Assembly (NCBI GenBank): GCA_036971615.1 | Contig: JAYKKR010000004.1 | Location: forward strand, 930,001-994,000 | Length of the DNA: 64,000 bases | Direction of reading: 5' to 3' | From: Amyloporia xantha | Lineage: Eukaryota; Basidiomycota; Agaricomycetes; Polyporales; Adustoporiaceae | In this document: positions 24,432 through 36,095 of the stretch, piece by piece | Layout: the number at the start of each line of letters is the position of its first letter | Position numbering within the stretch: position 1 is the stretch's first letter | Notes under the pieces: generated by a model | Told to the model about the DNA's origin: nothing | The model's input: the letters and a program-made list of their open reading frames with translations, nothing else | The model's database searches: none | Made by a program: the position numbers and the translations under genes

Positions 24432-27400
24432 ATGTCCTCCTCCATGTCAACCACCGCCTCTCCACGGCCGTCTCAAACGAAGGTCCAGAAAGCCAGCAGT
24501 GGTGAGGCTTATGCAGGGAGCATGTCTAGGCTCTTGAACAGGCTGCCCCCATGGATATCAAAGAACTTGCGTTCACGCAAGTCTTGGAAGATGCTACTGA
24601 AGTGTTGGCTCGCATCTTGGCTCGCATTCGTGATCATACTGCCGGACCCGTCGCTGCGCACTTTGGGAAACGCGTGAGTGGCCTGAAATTTCCTCGATAG
24701 AGTGCATATCCTCAGGGCAAGACATGCAGCGCGTTTTTCGCGCTTTTGGGCAGCATGTTCGTACCTCCGACCATGCCCATCCAGATATTCCTCTTCGTGA
24801 GTACCCTATCCATGTCTTTTGTCTGCAATTATTGTGCGCGAGTGCAGCGCCCTATGTAGACCGGACGGGTCTAGCTACGAGATCCACGTTTGTTTACATC
24901 AATCGCGCATATAGCCATACATTTCGCCGATTTCGTCGTCGTTATCACATTATAGGAATAAGGTGTTCACGGCGGATCTTCTGACATGCAGGCTCTTTCG
25001 ACAATCGTCATAGGAGTATGCCTCGGGTGGGCGTTTGGTGCAGCGGCAATGCGTGCAGCGCTTGCGGTGCGCAACCAGGTTCTGCTTAGAGAGACGTTAG
25101 AAAAGGAGGAACAAAGGTATATGGTCATCACTTTCGTCTTGCCCCTGCATTCACCGGTGTACAGCGTAGCAGGTCTAGCGAACCCTGATGCACTTTTTGA
25201 AGCGAGCATCTTTCAGGGTGTGTTTCTCGATACACGGTGAGCGGATCATTACACTACCTTGGTGGAAAGCGGTTCACGCTGAACCAATGCGCACAGCTCG
25301 TCTGCGATGTTTGGAGCGTTCCTTGGCGTTGGAGCGTTCCTCTTTGCCCTCATACGTGCCTATGCACCCAAACTGATCATAACCAGCGTCTTTGCCACTA
25401 TCGCGATAGACATATTCTGCGTGCGTTCCCGTCCTTTTCAGTTTACACCAAAGTTGACAAGACATTGGGCTGACGTCAGTCCTACGGGCCCCTGTTCCCC
25501 TTCGCTGAATACACGCTATTGAACACACTCCTTACATCACTTGCCTGTTACATTGCCATTGGGATGATCGTCGTTGTATGCGTATTTCCAGAGACCCTCA
25601 ACCACGCTATTCTGACATCTGTAGTGGGTCTACTGGGCCAAGTCCAGTCACTCGTCGAATTACAGGAGGAGGTCTTGAATGCACCTGCGGCTGATCTGCT
25701 TGACGGTGGGGCTGTGTTGACCCGAGTGTTGGGCGCAAGGGAGGGTATTATTGCGGGTCTAAAAGGATGTAAGTAGCTGGCGTTCAGACTGCGAAGAGAG
25801 CTGATCGGAAGTGCGTATATGCAGTCATGGGGCAGCTAGCGATGGTCAATCTGGAGTTTAGTTGGGGTCGCTGGAATGGCGACGATATCAAGGCATTGGA
25901 GAAGCCCGTAGCATCAGCCGTGAGCAGACTTGGTGCGCTCTCAAAGCTGAATTTTTTGCGTGGAGATCAAGTGATGACGTTGTCTGTATTGTAGCTGCTT
26001 TTCAGAGCTTTGCAAAACTATTGGGTCAAAGCCTGGAAGCCTCCGCCAATGCTTCGAGAACCTCACTTTCTGACCTCAGCACCCCACTCCCGGACCATGC
26101 CTCCGAAACGACTTTCGGCGACACAGAGCTTCTCCGCCAACTGCGCTCGCGGAATCACACACACAGCGCGAGCGTTCCCCTCGCGGACATAATTCCTGTC
26201 TTGCGGGATGCGACTCGCGAGCTGCGCGACGCGTGCGTTGGCGCTCTTCAGTCGTGTAAGACTGTCCTAGAATTTGTCAATACGAAGAGGTATGCGAGAG
26301 GAAGCAACGCGGGCCTGGACGAGTGTCTAGCGGAACTGAACGCGGCCAGCGAGAGGCTAGGAAGTGCGCTCGAGGCGTTCAAGGAGCATGACCGCCTCGC
26401 GCTCTTGGAACCATACAAAGCGCTGCTTGAGGACCGCCAGAAGATGGCCGGTAGCGGGCGGGCGGAGGCCCCGCTCCGCTCGCTGTTCATCTCTTATGTA
26501 TTCACGGCGAACCTTGTCTCTGTGGGCTGGTCTACGAAATCGCTGGTAGACAGCGTGGGTGCCACGGCGCACAAGAGGAGGAGGAACCGACTATGGGCTC
26601 CGAAGGGTCTGAGGATGATTGGAAAGGTCCTCACTCAGAAACAGGATGAGAGTGAGAAAGGAACGGGTGAAGATCCAGTTCCTCCCGAGGAAGAGGAGAC
26701 GAAGGACCAGAAACAATATCGTAAGGGTTCTTTTCTGGCAGCGCGAATTGCTTGACGCTGTGGATTTGCTGTACAGGGCTTGATCCTGATGCGCGGCCAC
26801 CGACTAACGTTGCGCAGCGGATCGCGAACGCCCTGCACGCCGTGTATTTGTGGACCAAGACGCCTGAAGCAATGTTCGCGTTCAAATACTCGTTTCTTAC
26901 AATTGCCCTATGGTTCCCATCCGTTGTCAAGACTAGCGCACGTGAGTTTAATGTCCATTTTTGTTGTGTTCGCGGGGCTCATCATGATATCAATCGGTGT
27001 AGACTTCGTGTATGCACAGAAGGGGCTGTGGTGTGTAATTCCAAATTGCTGCAGCTGTGCCATTGTTGTTGATCGATACGTCCGTGAAGGGCTCTAATCA
27101 TGGCCCAGACGACCTTGAACATCTACGCGGCAGACCAGATCTGGAAGTACGCCAGCTTTCAGCAATATCATTCTGCAGATTTTGAAATAATCGTGATTTT
27201 CTGCAGTTACATGTTACGATTACTGGGCACATTCATTGGTTTGATCTACGGCTTGTTGTGCTGGTATATCGGTGAGTGCGTCGAGACCCAACTATCAACC
27301 GAGGTTTGACATGCGATCTGCATCCAGGTTCTGCGAAAAGTAACGGAAACCCGTACGGGATGGGTGCTAGTGTTGCGGTCTTTCTGGTGCCTCTAGTGTT

Positions 27401-28633
27401 CTGTCGGATTTTTGCGCCACCACAATATTTGACCGCTGTGATGATGGTCTGCGTGAGTGTGACAGGAAATAAGCACTACGTGATATTCTTATGATATGTT
27501 AGGCGACGTGGGCCCTGATCGTTGGCTACTCTTGGATCGACGGTCACATACCGATCGTCGGTAACGTCGGTATCGGCTGGTCGGTCGCATGGAGGAGATG
27601 GACCCTCGTAATGATTGGTGAGTAGTTCGCCTGTCGTGATTCTGATTCTACATGCGCTGATTGATTCTTCAGGATGCGCTGCATCGTTCATCATGATGAT
27701 TCTGCCGCCGTCTTCAGCGCGCAAATCGGTTCGTTACCGATGCGCCTCGACCATCGCCTCTCTTTCCTATCTGTACTCTCACCTTATGGCGGCATGGATC
27801 GATGAAGCGCTTCCTGCGGATGGGGAGAAGGACGGAAAGCCGCGCAGTCCGGAATGGATACACGAGTTCCGCGAGAAGCTTATTAGCGTCGCCGAACAGA
27901 TTTCAGCCCTAAGGACTCAAGCTGCCATTGCCAAATTTGAGGGTAATATTCGCGGAGCTTGGCCATCGAAGGAGTATATGAAGCTAGTCAACATCGAGTC
28001 GGAAATGACTGCTAACCTCGCAGTGGTGAATAAATTGACCTGGAGCTGATGGTTTTGTATAGCTGACTATTCCTCTAGGTCGCGGGATCGTTAGCTCAAA
28101 TGAACCACGGCACCAGGGTTACCTTACTTCGGTATACAAGAGTGGTCAATCCCAATTTTGTACGTTATGCTTCGGACGCGTTCTGCCATCCACTGACGTT
28201 GAGCGTGTCGTCCCTAGATAAGCGACGTCATGTCCACTTTCTTGCTTGTCTCGCAGTCACTGCGTACAGCCGAACCTCTTCATCAGTCTCAATCCCAGGA
28301 TCTAATAGACCGTATCTTCTACCACTCCGAGAAGGCAAATACCACTGGTGATACGGATGAGGATGCGAACAAATTACATCTCAGCCGGATCCAATCTGTC
28401 ATGAGCTATGAGTATATGTTTTACGCCAGCGGCGTCGTTGCCGTGTTACAGCTGCTCCAAGTGAGTGTTTCAGGCGGTCACACGACCTGCTTGGACGATG
28501 CATTTAACGTTCTTTGACTTCACAGAACCTGAATGAAGCTCGTGCCATTACTGCAAGGTTATGCGGCGAGGTTCAACTCGAGGGATTCGAGCAATGGAGA
28601 GAGAAATACGCCAATCCACATGTCCCGGTCTGA
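24432..28633 (+). CDS. Aromatic-acid-exporter-like (ArAE_2 / FUSC-type) membrane protein
   Basis: Multi-exon gene of roughly 1000 aa. Well-supported first exons: 24432..24673, 24730..24796, 24992..25116, 25165..25236, 25297..25420 and from 25480; the stop is at 28631..28633 after ANPHVPV. Start MSSSMSTTASPRP precedes a basic amphipathic segment and the first membrane group (WKMLLKCWLASWLAFVIILPD, AFFALLGSMFVPPTMPIQIF, GVCLGWAFGAAAMRAALAV, ATIAIDIFCSYGPLFPF, CYIAIGMIVVVCVFPETLN). A large soluble, helical, charged middle domain follows, then a second membrane group (TLNIYAADQIW, MLRLLGTFIGLIYGLLCWYIG, VAVFLVPLVFCRIF, GCAASFIMMILPPSS) and a soluble C-terminal domain. This duplicated TM-soluble layout matches fungal ArAE_2_N plus DUF2421 proteins, putative exporters of aromatic acids. 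One junction near 25960-26005 is uncertain (best intron only about 35 nt). Confidence 0.83.
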
Positions 28634-28931
28634 TACTGCGAGTTGATCGTCGCGTTATACCCTCTCGTGCTTGATATATATTCATCCGGATTAATTGACC
28701 AATCCGTACTTTCTTGCCACAATTTTCACCATATTCTTGGTATAATACACTGGTTGCGAGACCTGTGCATCTGCGCTTTGAGTACTCTTGAGAATATGTC
28801 CTCGACGGAAGAGCCCCATTTGGCGCCGGTAGGGTCTCCTGATTGTCACCGACGACCTGCCTGCAAAGGTACTGCCACCGCACGTCGGTGCTTGTACACA
28901 TGTTGCCTCTTTACAACGAATTCGCCTGAGG
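28634..28931. other. Intergenic, promoter of the ECM14-like gene
   Basis: No gene supported. An in-frame upstream ATG near 28798 exists, but the signal-peptide start at 28932 is favoured. Confidence 0.4.
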
Positions 28932-31207
28932 ATGCTGCTGCTATGGCTATCGGTGTGTTCTGTACTGTCATCGAGGCTTGCCGGAGCTTTGTACCAGGAA
29001 GGTCAATCTGTACTTAACGATGGTACGTTTCTGAACGCGGACGACGGTGTCCTCAAGTCTTTTCTGGTCCAGCCCGAGCAGGGCTGGGACGTTGATGATC
29101 TCTTGGACGTAGCGGAGGTGAGGCTTTTGCATTATAGCGTTGTAAACCAGCGGTCGTTCATCCCAAGCGTAGGCAATCAACGCGGACGTCTGGCGAATCA
29201 GCCAGTCTCACGTTGACATCTACTTCCCCACTGCTAATGACTATCTTTCTTCTCCGTTCAATAATATTGGTATCCCACACAACACCTCAAGAGTGCCCAA
29301 GTCTCTGATCACTCCTCCGTTGGCATCTGGCAGCTCAACAGCTCCCTCATCATGGAACTTGACCTCGCTCTCGAACACAACATTCCACTCCGTCTATCAT
29401 CCTCTTTATGAGATAGAGGAATTCATGGAAGCTATGGCAACTTTGTACCCTGATCTCGTGGAGCTTGTCAACCTAGGTCACTCTGCTCAAGGGAGAGAGA
29501 TGGTCGGGATGAAGTTGTCCAAGGGAGGAAGTAAGGTCAGGACCAGGGCAGGTTTTGTGGTCACTGGCGCGCAGCATGCACGAGAGGTAAGCCAATGTCG
29601 TTCCAAAGCGTAGCTCATGGCCTACTGCATTGCAGGAGTGCTGATTCTAAAATCTACACCGGATCCGTTTTACAGTGGGTGGCCACCTCTACCGTGCTAT
29701 ACTTGACACATGCACTTGTCGCGAGTGCATCTGAGCCCTACGCGATGTCGTCTTTGCTAGATCATTATGTGAGTAAAAATTGCTGTTCTGTGTTGGTTCC
29801 CATCGGTCGTATTACCTGGTCACACGACCGAATACAATGCGTCACTCAGTTGACGCCTGGATGATTTCATGGTTCTGCGCCGTATCGCTGGTTATTCGAA
29901 TCATGTTGATGATTAAATAGGACTTCCACATTATCCCTGTGCCCAATCCAGATGGTTATGTATATACCTGGGAACACGATCGTCTTTGGTAAGTGCTAAG
30001 TTATGACTATTTCGACTTTTTGTATGCATGGCCTGCGTGGATGCTCTCCTCGATCAGACGTAAATATTCTGACGTCTATGACGTCCCGTTCAACGCTGGC
30101 CTATTTCATATTGCACATACGTTGCCTACCCTGTACCGACAGATCATCTATCATTTTAGGTACAAGAATCGGCAAATCATAGGACCTAATGAGAAATGCG
30201 TGGGCCTAGACATGAACCGGTATGCCTGTCGCCTCGTTCAGCTGCTTATTGCTTAACGATCTACAGGAATTGGGTATGTACTGCGGAGTTCTATCCTGCT
30301 GTGCGATCCTACGTAAATTCGATATAGGGTCATAAGTGGAAAGCAAAGGCCCGCTTCCCCACATACGCGAACAAGCCTTCAACACCCACAGATCCATGCA
30401 CACCATGGTATCCAGGCCATCGCCCTTTCGAGTCGCCAGAAGTAAACAATATCGCCAACTATATTACGACTCTTCCTGCATTGAAGGCCTATGTTGATCT
30501 CAGGAGCTACGGACAAATTTGTACGTGATGGGTGGTGCAGACTGTGATTCATAATGCACATTTGGATTCTATGCTAGTGTCCACACCCTGGGCTTATTCA
30601 TGCAAGAAGACGCCGAAGGACGCTGAAGACCAGATCGAGGCCGCTCATGGGGCAGCCAGAGCGATTAAGCAGGCACACGGCACGAGCTTCACGGTGAGTC
30701 TTGCGGGTTTGAGTCTTAGTGACAGCGTGTCTTTTTGCCCGTCAAAAGGGATGTCTCAGATGTCTTCTATCAAATTATCAAATGATGTCCGAGCCGTTTC
30801 TAATATGTAACTGATAATGTATCCTACTTCAGACAGGCAACCTTTGCTCGGTATTGTATAAGTGCGTTGCCTCGCTCATGAATGCCATGATCACGCCTAA
30901 TGAATTTCGCAACTCATAGAGCACCGGGGAACGTTGTGGACTGGATGTACGCCAAGGCAGGCATAAAATACTCTTATGCTGTACATTTGAGAGATACCGG
31001 TACTGTGAGTACTCACTCTGTTCCGTCGTTGAGGCATAGGTTCACTGTGGCGCTGACGTGCGACATTTCCAGTATGGTTTCTCACTCCCTCCGGAATGGA
31101 TCAGACCGGTGGGCGAGGAGACTGCTAACATGATCGAATTCTTGGCTGAATTCATCAAGAACCTAAAGAAATGTGCGTCAGTTTTCGGTCACCAGCCTAC
31201 GGTCTAA
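28932..31207 (+). CDS. ECM14: ECM14-like M14 metallocarboxypeptidase, predicted inactive
   Basis: Eleven exons: 28932..29117, 29173..29586, 29676..29768, 29921..29988, 30160..30219, 30267..30273, 30328..30520, 30578..30693, 30833..30861, 30920..31004 and 31073..31207, giving 461 aa. A signal peptide (MLLLWLSVCSVLSSRLAGAL) is followed by a propeptide (VQPEQGWDVDDLLDVAE) and an M14A catalytic domain. Present: the zinc ligands HARE (QHAREW) and the DMNRNW motif. Changed: the third zinc-ligand position reads DLRSYGQ, Arg where active enzymes have His, and the catalytic Glu position before LRDTG is His (YAVHLRDTG). Fungal ECM14 proteins are known pseudopeptidases linked to cell-wall integrity, which fits. 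Exon 6 is only 7 nt, encoding part of NRNW. The last exon could end one intron earlier with the same Lys-Lys terminus. Confidence 0.85.
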
Positions 31208-31694
31208 CCTTGCGTCGTAGAATATGCCGGATGTTCAATGCTCATCTTTCATTTCCCCGCGTGGATTGTACTTATGTCGTTGATGTCACTGTACTCTACT
31301 GTTGTCTGCCTCGGTGGTTCACACTCAATCTATTTGTATTTCCTGATGGCAATGTATAGGAAGGCTCGTTTGGATTCCTTGTTTCAATTAAGTGGATAAT
31401 ATGGATAATAGAGCAGCGCACGTGTGGCCAGTTCGTCATTCGTCCCAGGCTCCGGCGATAGGCGGCACGCACCAGGTACACACGCCTGCCAGATTGACTG
31501 CCTCAGATGTCCATGTCCGAATGGGAACTGCTCCGATAAGATGGTGTAGTCCGTTGCAAGTGGCACAGATTTCACCGTGTGCATTTACCACGCCTTTCGT
31601 TCCTCGACGACCAACTGAACAGCGACCTCCGTAGACTTTCCTAGTCGACACAGACAGAGTGGTTCATCCTCAAGGGGCCCTTGTCGACCAGACG
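31208..31694. other. Gap, nothing supported
   Basis: Intergenic; promoter of the P450 gene. No RNA gene or repeat seen. Confidence 0.45.
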
Positions 31695-34239
31695 ATGCAT
31701 TTGAACGAGCTTAGCCCAAGCACGGCACTGGCGGCTGTATTGGTCATCTTCGTTGTCTCGAGGATTCTCAAATTCGTCAATGGCTTGAAAGTGAGTTGCC
31801 CTCGCCGGAATCGTGCGGGTATCTTCTCCTTCGGACATTCTTCAAAGGGTGGATTTGGACTTGTGACTCTCAGGATGTAGCCAGGACAGGGGAATATCAA
31901 CGGGGCTCGGGGCGACAACGCTTCTGTGCGTCGCATACGGAACTGTGACTGCAAGTTGCAGCTTCGTATTGAAATGAGGCGCCGGCAACTTTGACACAGT
32001 CATAGCCTGGCTTTGCCGAGTGCATATCTGCATGCGTTTAGCTGTGAGGTGTTCAGAGTTGGAAACTAATGCGTTTCGTGGTGACAGACAGTGAGCAATT
32101 GGCCAGGATTGCGATGCGCCTTCATGCCTTTCACCCTCCTTGGTGCTGTTCTTCCGACAACATCATGGAATCCTGGTGCGATGATGACCTGGAAGCAGCG
32201 ATTCAGTCGTGAGTAGTTGTGGCCGAACGTGATACCAGCAAGACTAATAGCTGTGAACGTCACCGCCCAGTCTATCAAGCTTATGGCACAGATACTATCT
32301 CTTTGGTTCCCTTCCTGCATGGTCGCCCTGAATTCTGCACCGCAAACCTAGATGTGATCCGACAAATGATCGCTGGCGGTGTTAAAGGGGCTTGGATCAA
32401 GCCCGCAGATAGCAGCGATATTGTTGCGTAAGTCTTCCTCTCATGTCGGAGGCCAAGTGTTGAAGTCCAGTTGTCAGGACGTGGGGGATGAATCTATTCG
32501 TTGCTGAACGGGAGATTTGGCAGCGGCATCGAAGAATTATCGGCCCTGCGTTCAACAACAATATGTATGCTCGCGTAACCATAAGGTCTTGATCCCTAGT
32601 AGTAACTGTTGTGGACCAGGTACGCTCTTGTTTGGGAGAAGGCCGTCGGATTTTACCAAGATATGATCCGCGACGAGGGCTGGGCCGATAAAACCACCAT
32701 TGAGGTATCTCCCATCCAGAAATATACGTCGAAGGTATGATCACGCATGTTTGTCACCATTGTTGTCATCTGAGACCGACTTCATCTCACTTAGCTGGCG
32801 TTTCTCGCGATTGCCGTCTGTGGGTTTGGAATGGAGACTTCTTGGTCGGATGGGTCAGCAGATCACAAGGACCCGACCGAGGGCATATCCATTCCTGACG
32901 CTCTGCGACTGGCAACCACCCCGAGTCTTCTACAGGTGGCTCCCAAATGGGTCCGCAAATTACCCACACAATAGTGAGTTCATATATCACTTGCTGCGTC
33001 TATGAAGGGAAAATGTGATATTGGCTGGTTAGCCTGCGCAAGCTTGCTACCGCGGAAGCACTCATAGACGAATACATGCACAAACAGGTCGAGGAACGCA
33101 GGGCGCTGGTGCAATCGCAGCTCGAAATGAACGAGGAGAGTGGCCGTGACATATTCAGTCTGCTCGTGCTGGCGAACGAGACGAATGTCCTGTCTGCTCA
33201 GAACCGTAAGCTGACGTTGGACGAGTCAGAGCTGGTGAGTATCGAGTATCCTCAGTTCAGAAGATAGTCGAGTTCATCCGCTATCGTAGATCGGCAATGT
33301 ATTCCTTCTCCTATTCGCTGGTCATGAGGTATGTCCATCATGGGATCTTACCTCATTCATGAAGTTGAAAGATATCTCCCAGACAACCGCACACACTCTC
33401 GCCGCAACTTTTGCACTTCTGGCGGCACACCCGGAAATACAAGAAGATATCTACGAGGAGATCATGGACGTTGTTGGCCTCGACCGCGTCCCTGTGCGTC
33501 GTGAACAGTTCACACATGATCGTGTCGTTTTTTGACAATCTTTGGTTCTTTAGCAACTGGAGGACTACCACAAACTCGACAAGGTTTTGTGCGCGTTCTA
33601 CGAAGCCGCCCGGATGTTCCCCGCTGTATACGTCATGATTCGCGAGACGACAGAAGACACAGAGCTGGTGGTCCCCACGTCGTTCGGAGATGAGACGACG
33701 ACGATAGTCGTACCTAAAGGCACCCGTGTAAGTCCAATTAAAAAAAATTGATGGATGATCCAATTCAATATCTGATCTCCGTCCGTAGGCACTTGTGGAC
33801 ACGATCGGTCTTCGTCAGTGACATCCCTGATAGTTGACACTGGCATCGTACTGACTACCTACACAGAATACAACCCAAGGTACTACCATGATCCTGAGAA
33901 GTTCATCCCTTCCCGCTGGTATGGCGAAGACAAGGCAGACGCTATAACCGCGTTCAGCATAGGTGCGTGCAGCGGATATCGCTCGCTTCTGGTTCGCGAC
34001 TGAGTTGCCCGCCGTCCCGTGGCTTCGTAGGACCGCGCAACTGCATCGGCCGCAGATTCGCCACCACGGAGGCTGTAGCTTTCCTCACGATGTGGTTGCG
34101 TGACTGGAAGGTCGAGCCCCTGCTGAACAAAGACGAGACGTTGGATCAGTGGTGCACGAGGGTGTTGGATGCGAGATTGTTCCTCACGTTAGGTGTTGAG
34201 GATGTGCCGATAGTGATGAAACGTAGGGTACACGTCTAG
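31695..34239 (+). CDS. Cytochrome P450 monooxygenase
   Basis: Heme-thiolate monooxygenase, ER-anchored. Thirteen exons (31695..31790, 32088..32208, 32271..32427, 32478..32564, 32620..32734, 32795..32973, 33033..33234, 33290..33328, 33383..33493, 33554..33727, 33789..33813, 33867..33962, 34031..34239) give 537 codons, 536 aa. The N-terminal anchor is LAAVLVIFVVSRILKFV, the proline-rich hinge follows (NWPGL), helix C has WQRHRRIIGPAF, helix I has LLLFAGHETTAHT (oxygen-activating AGxxT), helix K has EAAR (ExxR), and the heme loop is FSIGPRNCIGRR with the Cys ligand. All essential motifs are intact. Exon-intron density and sequence resemble expanded basidiomycete CYP families (CYP5000-series), but the exact family and substrate cannot be set by eye. 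Intron 1 is 297 nt, about five times the others. Confidence 0.92.
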
Positions 34240-34490
34240 TTTGAATTTCGGGATCCTATCGGGACTTGTAGCGTTATGGATTATGTATACGTATCAGCCA
34301 GCTCGGAGGAATGCCCACCGTGGTGAACCACATAGTTAGACTCAGGCTCAACTGCATACGCGGCCTTGGGAATGCGCCCGTACTTTGAAATTCCGATCCA
34401 TCCCAAAATAGTCTCTGGCAGTGTATCCTCAAGTAACTCTGAGCGAGCGAGACCGGCAGCTGACAAAAAGGGGCGATGAAAAGCAGCTAG

Positions 34491-34580
34491 TCCTTCGAGC
34501 CGGGATCGAACCAGCGACATTGAGATTCCCAACGAATATCCATTACAGTCTCACGCTCTTCCAACTGAGCTATCGAAGGA
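34491..34580 (-). tRNA. tRNA-Tyr (GTA) with 16-nt intron
   Basis: Acceptor stem TCCTTCG/CGAAGGA pairs perfectly. The D-arm A box (TAGCTCAGTTGGAAGAG) and T-arm B box (GGTTCGATCCC) are canonical. The anticodon stem TGAGA/TCTCA encloses a loop with anticodon GTA (complement of 34544..34546). The 16-nt intron (34527..34542) sits one base 3' of the anticodon, the standard eukaryotic place; tRNA-Tyr genes usually have an intron. The terminal CCA is not encoded. Confidence 0.93.
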
Positions 34581-35173
34581 TACATGAGACGTTCTTTGTG
34601 TCTTATGTATCTATTTTGCTGCAGTGCAATTAACACCAGGTTGTTTCAGCGGGAACGACAGTTCAAGTTACTGCACTCCAAGTCGGATGGTCATGGTGAA
34701 TCCCGACAGAGACGGTTCAAATAACTGATCAATCGCATCGTGGCCTGCTATTTACCTAGGAGTTCTCATGTCGATCTTGTGATTTGGATCTACTAACCGA
34801 CACCTTTTTTATGTAACGACAGCCAACCGAACGGCGTCCGCCTTGAGATGGCTGAACTGGTGCGAGAGATCGCTCTCTTGCGTCCGTGAAGTCACACTCA
34901 TTACTGAATTTCCCCTTCTTTCCGGCGTACGGACCCTAGAAACTATATATAACAGCACGTAAGAAGCGACTATCAACCCTCAACACCTGAAATACCCCAC
35001 TGAAACCTGTTTATCTTGTCACCAATAATTCAAAAGCCATTAAAGCAGACGGTGAGATATACATTCAGCATTGAAAGCCGTGCATTCTCATTTATCTCAC
35101 CAGCTTTGGTTCATAAACTACCACTTTCTGAAGCCACGTCGATTCTCATTCTAGTTTACTTATCGCAGATTCA
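34581..35173. promoter_or_regulatory. Upstream region of small-protein gene A, with TATA-like box
   Basis: TATATATAA at 34944..34952 lies in a block (about 34925-35000, starting TACGGACCCTAG) that is repeated at about 51337-51425 without an adjacent gene copy. The later part (about 35040-35080) is repeated upstream of copy D at about 55280-55330. No gene otherwise. Confidence 0.5.
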
Positions 35174-35637
35174 ATGGCCGACCGGCTCGCAACAGTACGT
35201 ATCTCCTCTCCATCGCAACCAACCTTAATAGCTCCTACTAGCTGAAAGAAGAAGGCCCGAAGAAGTCAGCAGAGCTGGTACCACCTCTCCCGACGGACCG
35301 TTGGCGGCACTTGGGATTCCACGTCACGCTGAAATGGCTCGATGATTACGCTAAATCGAATCCAACTGACGAGGCCAACGTGAACCCTTTAATGGATCCG
35401 GCGAACCGAGCTTTCCGTTTGCTCGAGCGTGCTACCGGGATTCCAGCAATAAGAGCTAGGCAGGTCTGGAACGACGAAGGTAAAACGACGATGGTGATTT
35501 CCTTCTGCGACAACGACAACCTCAAATTCTACTATTCTATGAAGGCGAAGAAGCACCACGAGGGGCAGATCAGGAAGCTTATGGAGATATTGGGGAAGGA
35601 GGAGAGAGAATTGAGGTGGTGGGCGCATGCTTATTGA
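35174..35637 (+). CDS. Small repeated protein family, copy A (138 aa)
   Basis: Not recognised. Two exons, 35174..35194 (seven codons, MADRLAT) and 35242..35637. Four copies exist in the window with the same gene structure. Conserved features: DRLA at the start; LKEE.PK...LVPP; (R/L)RHLGF.VT.(K/E)W; ERATGIP; VWNDEGK; CDN; SMKA; HHE.QIR; and GKEERELRWW near the C-terminus. Soluble, charged, no signal peptide or membrane segment, no cysteine pattern. Copies A and D form one subtype (ending WWAHAY), B and C another (ending WWP.AM). Constraint on frame and intron position across all four copies argues that it is a real protein. Confidence 0.7.
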
Positions 35638-35813
35638 AGTTTGAGGCGTGATGCATGACTAACGAGGTAGCATATCCTGGAGCAACGAATACATTGAGAA
35701 TTGGCGCGGTTTGCGGCCGATTCTAAGTAATGGCATGGTTTTCCCTGCGATGTGGGAGGATAGATGACTGCGCTCGGGGTCCAAACGTCTACACTTCAGA
35801 ATCATCTAGCTTT
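35638..35813. repeat. Downstream part of tandem unit A, left of the transposon
   Basis: Aligns with the sequence after copy B (49471-49660): both have GAGGTAGCATATCCTGGAG and ATGGTTTTCCCTGCGATGTG. The alignment stops at the Plavaka terminus and resumes at 42613. Confidence 0.7.
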
Positions 35814-36095
35814 CATCAGCAAAACGACGCATTGTCTTTTTAGACTGAGCTGTCTGAATCGCGCCTGAGACATACTGTACGTCTGACTGCCGCCTTAATC
35901 ACCTGACGGGTTTGTTTGCTTGTCACTGAGCGAACGGGTAAGACCCCCAAGACATTCTCAGTCACCTAATGGCGTGAAAAGGAATACAAGCCACGTAAGA
36001 TTGCACAGTTTATCGCCGCGGCATCAGTTCACAGTGTACTAGTAGTATGTATTGGATTATTATACATGATGTTTTATACCTAAGATCTGACAGGC

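Noticed and set aside
34491..34580. Reading the tRNA as a tRNA-derived SINE
   Set aside because: It has a complete acceptor stem, both internal boxes and a standard intron, with no repeated tail or other copies in the window.
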